Origin: Moraxella sp.
GTDB taxonomy: Bacteria > Pseudomonadota > Gammaproteobacteria > Pseudomonadales > Moraxellaceae
Reading direction: 5' to 3'
NCBI GenBank assembly: GCA_030528385.1
Contig: JAUMYZ010000006.1
Span: forward strand, 62,001-126,000
DNA: 64,000 nt
In this document: positions 7,841-17,691 of the stretch, in pieces
Layout of the letters: the number at the start of each line of letters is the position of its first letter
How positions within the stretch are numbered: the stretch's first letter is position 1
Translations under genes and position numbers: made by a program
The notes under the pieces: generated by a model
The model's database searches: none
What the model was told of the DNA's origin: nothing
What the model saw: the letters and a program-made list of their open reading frames with translations, nothing else

Positions 7841-10009
7841 TCAATCGCCCTGATACCCTTTGAGTTTTAAACGAGCCTTGTGTAGCAGTGGCTCGGTGTA
7901 GCCTGATGGCTGGGTCGCTCCCTTAAAGATAAGGTCAGCGGCGGCATTAAAGGCAATGCTATTATCAAAGTCTGCCGACATCGGGCGATAAGCTGGGTCG
8001 GACGCGTTTTGCTCGTCCACCACTTTTGCCATGCGTTTTAGCACGTCCCAAACTTGGGTTTCGCTGACAATGCCGTGGCGTAACCAGTTGGCGACGTGTT
8101 GGCTAGAAATACGCAAAGTGGCACGGTCTTCCATCAAGCCAACGTTGTTGATGTCAGGCACTTTGGAGCAGCCCACGCCCAAATCCACCCAGCGTACCAC
8201 ATAACCTAATATGCCTTGGCAGTTGTTTTCTAGCTCACGCACTTTTTCTTCATCGCTCCAATTGGTGTCGCTTGCCAGTGGCAAAGTCAATAGCTCATCT
8301 AGGCTGGGGGCGGGCAGCTTAGCCAGCTCTGCTTGGCGGTTCATGACGTTGCACTTGTGATAGTGCATGGCGTGAATGGTCGCCCCGCTTGGTGATGGTA
8401 CCCACGCACAGCTTGCCCCCGCTTGTGGGTGTTCAATCTTGGTGCGATACATCTCTGCCAGCTCATCAGGCTTTGGCCACATGCCTTTGCCGATTTGGGC
8501 TTTGCCAAGCAGTCCTGCGTGTAGACCAATGTCCACATTGCGAGCTTCATAGGCGTTAAACCATGTTTGAGCCTTAATGTCGCCTTTTTTGACGAACGCT
8601 CCTGCTTCCATGGCGGTGTGAATCTCATCGCCCGTTCTGTCCATAAAGCCTGTGTTGATAAAGATGGTGCGGTCTTTTGCCTTTTCAATGCAGTTTTTTA
8701 GGTTGGCACTGGTGCGGCGTTCTTCGTCCATGATGCCCACCTTTAGGCATTTATTAGGCAGTCCTAGGGCTTGTTCGGCTCGCTCAAACAGCTCCACGGC
8801 AAACGCCACTTCGTCCGAGCCGTGCATTTTGGGCTTGACGATGTACATAGAGCCGGTGCGCGAGTTACGCAAGGTGTTTTCGCCACGAATGTCCACCGCG
8901 GTGAGCATGGGCGTGATAAGTGCGTCCATGATGCCTTCAAAAATCTCTTCGCCGTTCACCAAAATGGCAGGATTGGTCATCAAATGCCCCACGTTACGAA
9001 GCAGCATGACCGAGCGACCGTGCAGACTTTGGGCTTGTCCGTCTAGGTCGGTAAAGGTGCGGTCGGCGTTGAGTTTGCGGGTGATGGTTTTGCCGTTTTT
9101 CTCCAAAGTTTCGGACAAATCGCCTTTCATCAAGCCCAGCCAGTTGCGATAGCCTTCTACTTTTTCTTCGGCGTCCACGGCAGCCACCGAGTCTTCTAGG
9201 TCTTGAATGGTGGTAACGGCGGCTTCTAGGACGATGTCTTTGACGCCCGCCTTGTCGTCTTTGCCGATTAAGTGTTCACGGTCAATTTGGATAATGGCAT
9301 GCAAGCCATTGTTTTTTAGGATAATTTCTTTTGGGCTGTCGGTCGTGCCATTAAAGCCTGCCAATTTGTCAGCGTCTGCCAAAGTGGTGCTGGTGCCGTC
9401 CGCCAAAGTGGCAATCAGTTTTTTATCAGCGACGGCATAGGCGGTTACATCAGCGTGCGAGCCAGTCTCCAAGGGGAAAGTTTCATCAAGGAAATTTTTG
9501 GCAAATTCAATCACTTTTGCCCCACGCACAGGATTGTAGCCCTTGCCTTTTTCTGCACCATTTTCTTCACTGATGACATCAAAACCATACAAAGCGTCAT
9601 ACAGACTGCCCCAGCGAGCATTGGCAGCATTTAGGCAGTAGCGAGCGTTACGCACAGGCACCACCAGCTGTGCCCCTGCGATGGTGGCAATCTCAGCGTC
9701 CACATTTTGTGTAGTGATTTTAAAATCAGCAACCACAGGTTCAAGATAACCAATGTCGGTTAAAAACGCTTTGTAGCTTTCTGGCTCATAAGTGTTATTT
9801 TTGTGCCAATCATCAATTTTGGCTTGCAAGTCATCACGGCGAGCCAGTAGGGCTTTGTTTTTAGGGGTCAAGTCCAGCACCACTTGCTCAAAATTTTGCC
9901 AATAAGTGTCGCTGTTAATCTTGGCTAGGGGCAAAGCTTCGTTTTCAATAAAATCAAATAAAATCTTGTCAATCGCAAGCGACCCTTTGTTAATACGCAC
10001 AGTTGCCAT
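7841..10009 (-). CDS. glcB: Malate synthase G
   Basis: Condenses glyoxylate with acetyl-CoA to malate, the second step of the glyoxylate shunt. It is 722 residues, the usual monomeric G-type length. Recognisable regions are [13 protein letters not shown], the magnesium/glyoxylate site region [12 protein letters not shown], and [19 protein letters not shown] near the C terminus. The ATG at 10009 is preceded by AAGGA at good spacing; the frame extends 7 codons further without support. It follows aceA on the same strand, separated by a strong hairpin, so it may have its own transcription or depend on read-through. Confidence 0.95.
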   Translation of the reverse strand: MATVRINKGSLAIDKILFDFIENEALPLAKINSDTYWQNFEQVVLDLTPKNKALLARRDDLQAKIDDWHKNNTYEPESYKAFLTDIGYLEPVVADFKITTQNVDAEIATIAGAQLVVPVRNARYCLNAANARWGSLYDALYGFDVISEENGAEKGKGYNPVRGAKVIEFAKNFLDETFPLETGSHADVTAYAVADKKLIATLADGTSTTLADADKLAGFNGTTDSPKEIILKNNGLHAIIQIDREHLIGKDDKAGVKDIVLEAAVTTIQDLEDSVAAVDAEEKVEGYRNWLGLMKGDLSETLEKNGKTITRKLNADRTFTDLDGQAQSLHGRSVMLLRNVGHLMTNPAILVNGEEIFEGIMDALITPMLTAVDIRGENTLRNSRTGSMYIVKPKMHGSDEVAFAVELFERAEQALGLPNKCLKVGIMDEERRTSANLKNCIEKAKDRTIFINTGFMDRTGDEIHTAMEAGAFVKKGDIKAQTWFNAYEARNVDIGLHAGLLGKAQIGKGMWPKPDELAEMYRTKIEHPQAGASCAWVPSPSGATIHAMHYHKCNVMNRQAELAKLPAPSLDELLTLPLASDTNWSDEEKVRELENNCQGILGYVVRWVDLGVGCSKVPDINNVGLMEDRATLRISSQHVANWLRHGIVSETQVWDVLKRMAKVVDEQNASDPAYRPMSADFDNSIAFNAAADLIFKGATQPSGYTEPLLHKARLKLKGYQGD

Positions 10010-10044
10010 AGTTTTATCCTTAAAATACAATCACAATTAAACAA

Positions 10045-10080
10045 AAACGGTGCTTTGCTTTTGCTCACAAAACACCGTTT
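10045..10080 (-). terminator. Terminator between aceA and glcB
   Basis: AAACGGTG (10045-10052) and CACCGTTT (10073-10080) form a perfect 8-base stem. On the minus strand the stem is followed by a T run. It lies 32 bases after the aceA stop and would limit read-through into glcB. Confidence 0.65.
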
Positions 10081-10111
10081 GGGATTTTTAAATCAACCGT
10101 TCAATCAGGCA

Positions 10112-11710
10112 TTAACCGCCAAATTGGTTCATGGTGTTCTTGGTTGCATCGCCTGCTTTTAGGGCGTTCTCGCCAGAGAAAATCTCTTTGTGGTCATCGC
10201 CGATGTCGCTGCCTGCCATCGCTTGGTGCTTGACGCAAGCGATACCACCACGGATTTCTTTACGCTGTACACCTGCCACATAAGCAAGCATGCCTTCATC
10301 ACCAAAGTAGCCTTTGGCAAGCTCATGGGTAGAAAGTGCGGCGGTGTGGTAAGTTGGCAAGGTGATAAGATGGTGGAACACACCCGCTTCACGAGCGGCG
10401 TCCGCTTGGAAAGTGCGGATTTTTTCGTCAGCATCATTGGCAAGCTCAGAGCCGTCATATTTGGCGTCCATCAGTTTATCACGCTCATAGCCTGACACGT
10501 CTTTGCCTTCGGCAACCCAACGGTCATAGGCTTGCTGACGGAAGTTAATCGTCCAGTTAAATGATGGTGAGTTGTTGTACACCAGTTTGGCGTCTGGCAC
10601 TTGCTTTTTGATGTCATTGACAAAGCTGGCAATGCCTGCCACATCTGGGGTGGGGGTCTCAATCCAAATCATGTCCGCACCGTTTTGTAGGCTGGTTACG
10701 CAGTCTAGCACCACGCGGTCATGCTGTGTGCCTTCACGGAATTGATACAAGCCAGATGGCAGACGCGTTGGGCGGTGGAGCTTGCCATTACGCTTGATTA
10801 GGATTTCGTCTTCTTTGGCTTCTGAAATGTCAATTTCGGTGGTTTCTAGGTAGCTGATGTATTTGCTTGCTAGGTCGCCTGGCTCGCGAGACACAGGGAT
10901 TTTTTGGGTTAGGTCAGCCCCTTCGGAGTCGGTACGAGCGACAATCACGCCTTCGTCCACGCCCAGCTCCAAAAACGCATAACGCACTGCGTTAATCTTG
11001 GCTAGGAAGTCTTCGTGGGGGACGGTTACTTTACCTGCTTGGTGTCCGCACTGCTTGGCGTCAGAGACTTGGTTTTCAATCTGAATGGCACAAGCACCCG
11101 CTTCAATCATTTGTTTGGTGAGTAGGTAAGTGGCTTCTTCGTTACCAAAACCTGCGTCAATGTCGGCGATGATTGGCACAACGTGGGTTTCAAAGTTGTC
11201 AATTTGAGCTTCTAGCTCTTTTACTTTGGCAGTGTCGCCCGCTTGTTCAGCTTTTTGTAGGGCACGGAATAGGTCGTTTAGCTCTTTGGCGTCCGCTTGA
11301 CGCAGGAAAGTGTAAATCTCTTCAATGAGTTTTGGCACGGCGGTTTTTTCGTGCATGGACTGGTCAGGCAAGGGGCCAAACTCAGAACGCAAAGCCGCGA
11401 CCATCCAGCCTGAAAGATAGATGTAGCGTTTGTTCGTGGTGCCAAAGTATTTTTTGTTGGCAATCATTTTTTGTTGGGCGATAAAACCATGCCAGCAACC
11501 AAGCGACTGGGTGTATTTGCTGTGGTCGGCATCGTATTCAGCCATATCACGACGCATAATGCCAGCGGTGTATTTGGCAATGTCAAGACCAGTTTTAAAA
11601 CGGTTTTGGACAATCATACGAGCGGCGTCTTCTGGGCGAATGGCATTCCAAGTGCCACCGAGTTTTTCTTTAACACTGCGAACGTGTTCTAATGCTGATT
11701 GGTAAGTCAT
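10112..11710 (-). CDS. aceA: Isocitrate lyase
   Basis: Splits isocitrate into succinate and glyoxylate, opening the glyoxylate shunt for growth on acetate or fatty acids. The 532-residue length and the catalytic loop KQCGHQAG identify the larger Pseudomonas/Acinetobacter class rather than the 430-residue enterobacterial class. Other motifs are PIIADIDAGFGNEEATY and IVARTDSEGADL. I chose the ATG at 11710, preceded by AAGGAAA; the frame runs open for 31 more codons without a comparable site. Next to glcB, so the shunt enzymes are clustered, but no aceK or glyoxylate regulator is visible nearby. Confidence 0.95.
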   Translation of the reverse strand: MTYQSALEHVRSVKEKLGGTWNAIRPEDAARMIVQNRFKTGLDIAKYTAGIMRRDMAEYDADHSKYTQSLGCWHGFIAQQKMIANKKYFGTTNKRYIYLSGWMVAALRSEFGPLPDQSMHEKTAVPKLIEEIYTFLRQADAKELNDLFRALQKAEQAGDTAKVKELEAQIDNFETHVVPIIADIDAGFGNEEATYLLTKQMIEAGACAIQIENQVSDAKQCGHQAGKVTVPHEDFLAKINAVRYAFLELGVDEGVIVARTDSEGADLTQKIPVSREPGDLASKYISYLETTEIDISEAKEDEILIKRNGKLHRPTRLPSGLYQFREGTQHDRVVLDCVTSLQNGADMIWIETPTPDVAGIASFVNDIKKQVPDAKLVYNNSPSFNWTINFRQQAYDRWVAEGKDVSGYERDKLMDAKYDGSELANDADEKIRTFQADAAREAGVFHHLITLPTYHTAALSTHELAKGYFGDEGMLAYVAGVQRKEIRGGIACVKHQAMAGSDIGDDHKEIFSGENALKAGDATKNTMNQFGG

Positions 11711-12145
11711 GATGATTTCCTTAAAGTTCATGGCGGTCTTACGACCATTAACAATTAACAACTGCCTATGAAAACCGCTTGGTGTGTCGCTTGTTGTTTT
11801 CACGCTCCTAGCATACCAAAAGTTTGAGATTTATCCAATATTCTACTTAAATCCTGACTATTTTTAAAATAAATGATATAAGTCATTTTATGATAAAATG
11901 GAAAATAATCCACCATCATCGTATAAAAAATTATTGAAATTTATAGATATTTTTTAAAAAATACCTAAATAAATTTGCTTGATGATGGTCTGATAAATGC
12001 CCATAAAAATTGTCCAACATTTTTTAAAATGTAACATTTTATGTCATTAAACGCACCATTCACACAAGTCAAAATTCCCCCGCAACAAAAGATGTGCTAA
12101 AATTTATAATTTTACCCATAGTCCATAGTCCACCCAATCCATGAC
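11711..12145. other. AT-rich divergent region between aceA and ubiC
   Basis: No gene is supported in these 435 bases. It should carry the aceA promoter on the minus strand (a weak candidate is TTGGAT with TATGCT 17 bases later, in the 11795-11825 area). A 16-base palindrome, ACATTTT TT AAAATGT, lies at 12017-12032. A ubiC promoter candidate is listed separately. Confidence 0.5.
12082..12110 (+). promoter_or_regulatory. Candidate ubiC promoter
   Basis: A perfect TATAAT at 12105-12110 has GCAACA (three of six to consensus) 17 bases upstream, 36 bases before the ubiC ATG. Confidence 0.4.
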
Positions 12146-12619
12146 ATGACCCCACCTGACACATTGCTCCCTTTTTTGACCGCACAAGGCTCACTCACTG
12201 CCCTACTAGAACAAAAAGCAGGACAACCTTTATGCGTCAAGGTGATTTGTGAAGGTTATCAACCCATTGATTTTTATCATAAAAAATTGTTAAATCTCCC
12301 CTTACATCGCCCTACTCTTGCGTGGGTGCGTGAAGTGCTGTTGTTTGGCAATGAAACAAAGGCTTGGGTGCGTGCCAAAAGTATCTTTCCAGTTGGCAGT
12401 CTGTCAGGCAATGCCAAACGCCTACGCCATCTAAAAAATACCCCGATTGGTTATGTGATGTTTAAAAAAAATCGCCAACTGCCCCTAAGTCGCCGACAGT
12501 ATTTTGACGGCGAGCACTTTGGGCGACAAACCATTTATCAGTGGCAAGGCAAAAACTTGCTGGTACAAGAGACTTTTTTGTTGGAATTTGAACGGTTTTT
12601 AAGCCAACATCAGACCTAA
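12146..12619 (+). CDS. ubiC: Chorismate--pyruvate lyase
   Basis: Converts chorismate to 4-hydroxybenzoate and pyruvate, the entry step of ubiquinone synthesis. The 157-residue protein carries the family landmarks: AWVREVLLFG, the run WVRAKSIFPVGSL, and IGYVMF near residue 105, followed by a conserved late glutamate (LVQETFLLEFERFL) that ligates the product in characterised members. It converges on glmU with a 27-base gap. In many gammaproteobacteria ubiA follows ubiC; here it does not. Confidence 0.85.
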   Translation: MTPPDTLLPFLTAQGSLTALLEQKAGQPLCVKVICEGYQPIDFYHKKLLNLPLHRPTLAWVREVLLFGNETKAWVRAKSIFPVGSLSGNAKRLRHLKNTPIGYVMFKKNRQLPLSRRQYFDGEHFGRQTIYQWQGKNLLVQETFLLEFERFLSQHQT

Positions 12620-12646
12620 AAACCACTGTTTACCAAGTAAGGCAAA

Positions 12647-14002
12647 TCAACCTTTCTTAACAGGACGCACCCAGCCATCTATCGTTGTTTGTCTGGCACG
12701 AGCTAAGGTCAGCTTGTCTTCAGGCGTGTCTTTGCTAATCACTGAGCCTGCCCCAATCGTGGCATTTGCCCCAATTTTTACAGGAGCGACAAGGCTACAA
12801 TTGCTACCGACAAAGGCATCATCGCCGATGGTGGTGGTAAATTTATTGACCCCATCATAATTACAAGTAATCACCCCCGCCCCGATATTGACGTTTTCGC
12901 CCACCACTGCATCGCCAATGTAGCTTAGGTGGCTTGCCTTTGCTCCTGTGGCTAGGGTGGATTTTTTGGTTTCTACAAAGTTGCCGATTTTCACGTCATC
13001 GCCGAGCACTGATTTTGGGCGAATATGAGCAAAAGGCCCAATGACGACATTTTGCCCAATGGTGCTTTGGCTTAACACACAATTTGGCTTAATGTGCGTG
13101 CCATCGCCAATGATGCAGTCTGCAATGACATTGCCACTGTCAATTTGTACGCCACTGCCCAGCACCACATCACCAGCAAAAATAGTATTAACATCAATAA
13201 ACACGTCTTGTCCGCAGGTCAATGTACCACGAATGTCCACACGGCTGGGGTCGGCAAATTGCACGCCGTTTAGTTGTAACTGACGAATTTGATGGGCTTG
13301 ATAGCTTCGCTCCAAATTGGCAAGCTGAATGCGGTCATTGACCCCTTCAATCTCAAAGGCAAGCTCTGGGCTGATGGTGGCAATGTCCACGCCGTCCGCC
13401 ACCGCCATTTTGATAATGTCGGTCAGATAATATTCGCCTTGGGCGTTGTCATTGGTCAAGGCAGGCAAGTATTTGTGTAATAAGGCATTATCCACACAAT
13501 AAATGCCACTATTTATCTCATTGATGGCTTTTTGGGCATCGGTGGCGTCTTTTTCTTCTACAATGGCAATTACCTTGCCATCAGTGCGAATAATCCGCCC
13601 CAGTCCAAAAGGATTGTCCACACGCATGGTCAGCATGCTAATGCCGTTCGTGTTTTCATCAATCAAGCGTTGCAAGGTGCCCGTTTGAGTCAGTGGCACA
13701 TCGCCATATAAAATCAGGCTTTTGCCACGCTTTGGCAGGTGGGGCAGTGCCATCTGTACGGCGTGCCCTGTGCCAAGTTGCTCACGTTGCTCCGCCCAAA
13801 TCAAACCGCTGTCTGTGATTTCATCTTTGACCATTTGTCCGTTATAGCCATAAATCAAAATGGTGTTATCAGCGTTTAGCGTGCTGCAAGTGTCCAAAAC
13901 ATGACAAAGCAAAGGCTTGCCCGCCAAAGTTTGCAAGACTTTGGGTTTGACCGATTTCATACGAGTGCCTTTGCCACCTGCCAAAATGATGATGTTAAGC
14001 AT
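12647..14002 (-). CDS. glmU: Bifunctional UDP-N-acetylglucosamine pyrophosphorylase / glucosamine-1-phosphate N-acetyltransferase
   Basis: Makes UDP-GlcNAc for peptidoglycan and lipid A. Residues 1 to about 225 are the uridyltransferase (LAGGKGTRMKSVKPKVL at the start, then LYGDVPLT and NSGIYCVDN). The rest is a left-handed hexapeptide-repeat acetyltransferase (IGPFAHIRPKSVLGDDV, VNIGAGVITCNYDG). The length of 451 residues is normal. glmS, often next door, is not in the window. Confidence 0.95.
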   Translation of the reverse strand: MLNIIILAGGKGTRMKSVKPKVLQTLAGKPLLCHVLDTCSTLNADNTILIYGYNGQMVKDEITDSGLIWAEQREQLGTGHAVQMALPHLPKRGKSLILYGDVPLTQTGTLQRLIDENTNGISMLTMRVDNPFGLGRIIRTDGKVIAIVEEKDATDAQKAINEINSGIYCVDNALLHKYLPALTNDNAQGEYYLTDIIKMAVADGVDIATISPELAFEIEGVNDRIQLANLERSYQAHQIRQLQLNGVQFADPSRVDIRGTLTCGQDVFIDVNTIFAGDVVLGSGVQIDSGNVIADCIIGDGTHIKPNCVLSQSTIGQNVVIGPFAHIRPKSVLGDDVKIGNFVETKKSTLATGAKASHLSYIGDAVVGENVNIGAGVITCNYDGVNKFTTTIGDDAFVGSNCSLVAPVKIGANATIGAGSVISKDTPEDKLTLARARQTTIDGWVRPVKKG

Positions 14003-14142
14003 GGGAATTCCTTCAAGATGAATGTTTGTGGTATTATGCCCTATTTATTCTATCATATAATGGGCTAAGGTTAAGTGCGGGTGTGTAAATATGATGAAAC
14101 TAAGAAAAGCAGTCCATTAGCACATAATCAAAGGAAAAATAT

Positions 14143-14652
14143 ATGAAAATTGCCATTATTGGATTTAGTGGGTCAGGTAAATCTACTTTGGCAAGATTTT
14201 TGGCAAATAAACACCTATTGCCCCTATTGCATTTAGATAGTACACATTGGTTGCCAAATTGGCAAGAAAGACCGCTTGATGACGAAATCGCTCTTGTAAA
14301 AGCATTTTTGGAAAATCATGATGGTTGGGTAATTGAAGGCAATTATCCCAACGTATGTTTTAAGGATAGGCTTAATCAAGCAGACAAAATTATCATCGTG
14401 AAATTGCCTACTATTGATTGTTATGTGCGAGTATTAAAACGATATTTTCGTTATCGCAATACCACTCGCCCTGACATGGGACAAGGGTGTCATGAAAAGA
14501 TAGATTGGGAATTTACAAAATGGGTGTTAAAAAATGGCAGACAACAAAAACACCATGAATTACACAATACCATTTATTTAAAATATAAAAATAAAGTCAG
14601 CATTTTAACCACACAAAGGCAGATTGATGAACTATTGGTTGGTTTAAGGTAA
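14143..14652 (+). CDS. P-loop nucleotide kinase of the FlaR/topology-modulation type
   Basis: A 169-residue adenylate-kinase-like protein. The Walker A GFSGSGKST is at residues 7-15, followed by LHLDSTHWLPNW and the GWVIEGNY block characteristic of this group. A helical lid region with several arginines (RVLKRYFRYRNTTRP) comes after. The group is often labelled DNA topology modulation protein FlaR, but true function is not established. Its codon use is visibly more AT-rich than the neighbours, hinting at transfer. It ends inside the pgpA frame by 9 bases (convergent overlap). Confidence 0.7.
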   Translation: MKIAIIGFSGSGKSTLARFLANKHLLPLLHLDSTHWLPNWQERPLDDEIALVKAFLENHDGWVIEGNYPNVCFKDRLNQADKIIIVKLPTIDCYVRVLKRYFRYRNTTRPDMGQGCHEKIDWEFTKWVLKNGRQQKHHELHNTIYLKYKNKVSILTTQRQIDELLVGLR

Positions 14653-15222
14653 GATGACAGCAATAAAAACAGAAAGCACCACCGCCGACATTGCCCCTGC
14701 AAGCACATCATCAACCAATATCCCAAAACCACCAGAGACATTACTGTCCACCCATTTGATTGGAAAGGGTTTGATAATATCAAAAAAGCGAAATAACACA
14801 AAGGCAATGACAAACAAAAGCACCAAACTTGGGTGCAAATACGCCAAACCTGCTTTATCGTCAGGTACAAAACCAAAAATCAGCCACACGCTTGGCAGCA
14901 GGGCAATCCATATCCCCACCCATTCATCAAACACAATGTGCGGGTCGTCATGCGCGCCCATGAGTTCACTGGTTTTGCCACAAACATAACTGCCAACGGC
15001 ACAGCCCACCAGCGTAATTGCCAAAAAGCCCCAAAAGCCCAGCCACATCATCGGCAAAGCAACAATAAGACCGCCCAGCGTCCCCCAAGTGCCAGCTGCC
15101 TTTTTGGGTAAGCCAGAGCCCAAACCAACCCCAAGCCAATACACACCCTTTTCAAAGGTGGTGGCAGAAGGTGGGCAGGGTGGGCAAGGATTGCTTTTTT
15201 TGATGTCGGGTTTACGCTGCAT
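14644..15222 (-). CDS. pgpA: Phosphatidylglycerophosphatase A
   Basis: Inner-membrane phosphatase that makes phosphatidylglycerol. The 192-residue protein has the PgpA N-terminal motif GVGLGSGLPKKAAGTWGTLGG, the acidic DDPHIVFDEWVGIW and DIIKPFPIKWVD, and about four membrane segments. It is the distal gene of the ribH-nusB-thiL-pgpA group, with one unrelated gene inserted between thiL and it. It starts 5 bases after the stop of that inserted gene. Confidence 0.9.
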   Translation of the reverse strand: MQRKPDIKKSNPCPPCPPSATTFEKGVYWLGVGLGSGLPKKAAGTWGTLGGLIVALPMMWLGFWGFLAITLVGCAVGSYVCGKTSELMGAHDDPHIVFDEWVGIWIALLPSVWLIFGFVPDDKAGLAYLHPSLVLLFVIAFVLFRFFDIIKPFPIKWVDSNVSGGFGILVDDVLAGAMSAVVLSVFIAVILP

Positions 15223-15227
15223 ATGAT

Positions 15228-15932
15228 TTAATCAATTCCTATTAAGGCTTTGTCAGCATGTTGAAAGTCAATACTTTCTATGTCTTTAATGTCTGACATC
15301 TTAATCAAAGGCTGTTTATCAAAACTTCGCCAAATGGTCTTAAAGCGGGGTGTGTCGTTGTCCCAGTCGGTCTCTTGGTTTTTTTGGTATTTGATTTTAT
15401 GGGTCAAAAAATTGATGCTAACCGTGCTTTCTATATAAGGACCACGATTGGATGAGCTGTCATAGCCAATCAAATAAAAATCTGGCTTGCCATTGACCTT
15501 GCGATAATCAAAACTATAAGACCAAAACCCGTAACGCCCATGACCATAATTAACAAATAGCTTATTACCCTTGCCAGTAATGTCAAGTTCAGGGGCAAAA
15601 TACACACCGCCATATTCATTTTCGGACGCAAAAATCGCACGGTTTTCTAGCGCCTTTTGATAGCCTGTGCCTTTTTGCAATAAAATAATCAGCCCACGGC
15701 GATTTCTGTCCACCATTTGATTGGGGTTTCTTTCATCTTCTTCCCATGCCGATTTTTGGGTGTCTTTGATGAGTAGCACACAGTCGCTTTTGCCATCTTG
15801 ATTAAAATCCCAATCACACTGTTGCCCTTGCAGCACAAAACCAGTTGGCACAAAAGATTCAAAGACATCACCGACCTTTGCTAGGGCAGTTTGTGAAAAC
15901 AGCACAGCAGCGACAATCAACGCCTTATACAT
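15228..15932 (-). CDS. Hypothetical secreted protein between thiL and pgpA
   Basis: A 234-residue protein with a clear signal peptide (MYKALIVAAVLFSQTALA, cut after ALA). Just inside the mature part is DFNQDGKSDCVLLI, like the calcium-binding DxNxDG loops of FG-GAP or dockerin-like repeats, seen once only. The remainder is rich in aromatic residues and beta-prone. No family recognised. Located inside the otherwise conserved thiL-pgpA pair, which suggests insertion in this lineage. The signal peptide opens like that of 41250-41807 (MYKAL), but the mature parts do not resemble each other. Confidence 0.7.
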   Translation of the reverse strand: MYKALIVAAVLFSQTALAKVGDVFESFVPTGFVLQGQQCDWDFNQDGKSDCVLLIKDTQKSAWEEDERNPNQMVDRNRRGLIILLQKGTGYQKALENRAIFASENEYGGVYFAPELDITGKGNKLFVNYGHGRYGFWSYSFDYRKVNGKPDFYLIGYDSSSNRGPYIESTVSINFLTHKIKYQKNQETDWDNDTPRFKTIWRSFDKQPLIKMSDIKDIESIDFQHADKALIGID

Positions 15933-15982
15933 ACAATGCTCCTTTTGTCAGTTTGAGACTTATCAAGATTGATTATAACAGT

Positions 15983-16924
15983 TTACAAAAAATGCTGATA
16001 GCCTGTTATTTTAAAATCAATCGCTTGAGCATTTTGCAAAAATTGCACGCCTGCTTTTTTCATGATTTTTCCAATCGGATAAACAGACATATTGGGATAA
16101 TTTCTTTGAAAATCAGCCAGCTTATCAGGAGAAATGGTGAATAATAATTGATAGTCATCGCCGCCATTGATGATGTGTTGGTATTTTTGCTCAAAAGGCA
16201 GTTGATTTAGCTCATCATGGGTGGGGATTTTATCCAGCTCAATCACCGCCCCCACACCACTGGCGGTCAAAATATGCCCCAAATCCTGCCCCAAACCGTC
16301 CGAAATGTCAATCATGGCAGACGCATAGCCACAAAGCGCCTGTCCTAGTGCCATTTGTGGCTGTGGCAAATCCAGTGCCGATTGTAATGGCGATTTTTTG
16401 CCTTGCAATATCTCTTGTAGAGCAGCACTTGCCAAACCTATCTGACCACCAACACACAGCACATCGCCCACCTTTGCCCCATCTCTCTTAATCGCCAAAC
16501 CCTTGGGCACAAAACCCAACGCCGTAACTGACAAGGTCAAAACGGGCGCACCTGTGGTATCCCCACCAATCAGCTCCACACCAAACTGATGACAAATATC
16601 ACCCACGCCACGCATAAACTCTGCCAAAAAAGTATCGTTTGCCAGCTCTTTGGGCAAAGACACACCCAGCAAAATGGCATAAGGGGTCGCTCCCATACTG
16701 GCAAGGTCGGACAAATTCACCGCCACCGCTTTAAAACCAATGGCATAAGCGCTCGTACCCACAGGAAAATGTCGCCCAGCCACCAGCGTATCCACACAGC
16801 TGACCAGCTCGCTATTTAGTGGAACGCTACTGATGGCACAATCATCGCCAATGCCCAAAATGGTGCTGTCGTGCTTGGTGGTGGCGTTTTGAAAATGCTG
16901 ATAAATTAGGGAAAATTCGGACAT
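15983..16924 (-). CDS. thiL: Thiamine-monophosphate kinase
   Basis: Phosphorylates thiamine monophosphate to thiamine pyrophosphate. The 313-residue protein has the AIR-synthase/PurM-like layout: GIGDDCAI near residue 22, VNLSDLASMGATP at about 70, ELIGGDTTGAP at about 117, the aspartates in MIDISDGLGQDL, and GGDDYQLLFT toward the C terminus. It follows nusB on the same strand with a 68-base gap. Confidence 0.93.
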   Translation of the reverse strand: MSEFSLIYQHFQNATTKHDSTILGIGDDCAISSVPLNSELVSCVDTLVAGRHFPVGTSAYAIGFKAVAVNLSDLASMGATPYAILLGVSLPKELANDTFLAEFMRGVGDICHQFGVELIGGDTTGAPVLTLSVTALGFVPKGLAIKRDGAKVGDVLCVGGQIGLASAALQEILQGKKSPLQSALDLPQPQMALGQALCGYASAMIDISDGLGQDLGHILTASGVGAVIELDKIPTHDELNQLPFEQKYQHIINGGDDYQLLFTISPDKLADFQRNYPNMSVYPIGKIMKKAGVQFLQNAQAIDFKITGYQHFL

Positions 16925-16992
16925 GGTGCTTATGCCTTTTTAAGTTTTATGTCTCAACAAAAAAAGGCGAAAATTTTTCCGCCTTGTCTGGT

Positions 16993-17553
16993 TTATTGTT
17001 CGCTACTTTTTAATTTTTTGGCTTTGTTGGCGTTGTATTCTGCTTCACGCACTTTTTTGGCATATTTGTCCAAAATGGCATTGATAAACTTATGCGCGTC
17101 TGTTGCCCCAAAATGGGTGTTTAGCTGTATGGCTTCATCAATCACCACTTTATAAGGAATGTGCAAGCTGTGTTTTAGCTCATACGCCCCAATGAGTAGC
17201 ACCGCCCGTTCAATCATATCCAAACGATTAAAATTACGGTCTAAAAATGCCGAAATCTCCACAATCAGCTCGCCCGCCTGCTCTGGAACATTGCGCATCA
17301 GCTCATGATAATAGCCCAAATGCACCGTGTGCATGGCGTTGGTCGCTCGGGTACGGGCAGCGATGGTGTGTGGCTCGTTACCACCAAGCAAATCGCGATT
17401 TTGGTTGCCAAAACGATAATCGGTCATCAGCCATTCATAAATCCCTTGCAGGGCAAAACGGCGAGCTTTACGCACTGCGGTGTGGGTGGTTTTGTAGCCA
17501 GTTTGACCAACGTCAAACACATCGGGAGCATTGTCAGGGTTTGGGGTATTCAT
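16993..17553 (-). CDS. nusB: Transcription antitermination factor NusB
   Basis: RNA-binding component of the ribosomal RNA antitermination complex with NusE. The 186-residue all-helical protein has the RKARRFALQGIYEW start and the C-terminal run AYELKHSLHIPYKVVIDEAI, then FINAILDKYAK, that is diagnostic for NusB. I chose the ATG at 17553, preceded by AAGG. It is longer than the E. coli protein (139), with extra residues at both ends as in relatives. Lies between ribH and thiL. Confidence 0.92.
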   Translation of the reverse strand: MNTPNPDNAPDVFDVGQTGYKTTHTAVRKARRFALQGIYEWLMTDYRFGNQNRDLLGGNEPHTIAARTRATNAMHTVHLGYYHELMRNVPEQAGELIVEISAFLDRNFNRLDMIERAVLLIGAYELKHSLHIPYKVVIDEAIQLNTHFGATDAHKFINAILDKYAKKVREAEYNANKAKKLKSSEQ

Positions 17554-17691
17554 GATTGACCTTGAATTAGAATAAACTATCAACATTGGCAAGACGACAA
17601 ATCATGCCATCTTGCCAACGACAATCGTTTAAATAGATTGTTAAATAATCAAACAGACAGCACGGTCTGCCATAATATTAAGAATGCCAAA

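Noticed and set aside
12017..12032. 16-base palindrome ACATTTTTTAAAATGT as an operator
   Set aside because: In such AT-rich DNA palindromes of this kind arise often by chance, and it is not tied to a clear promoter.
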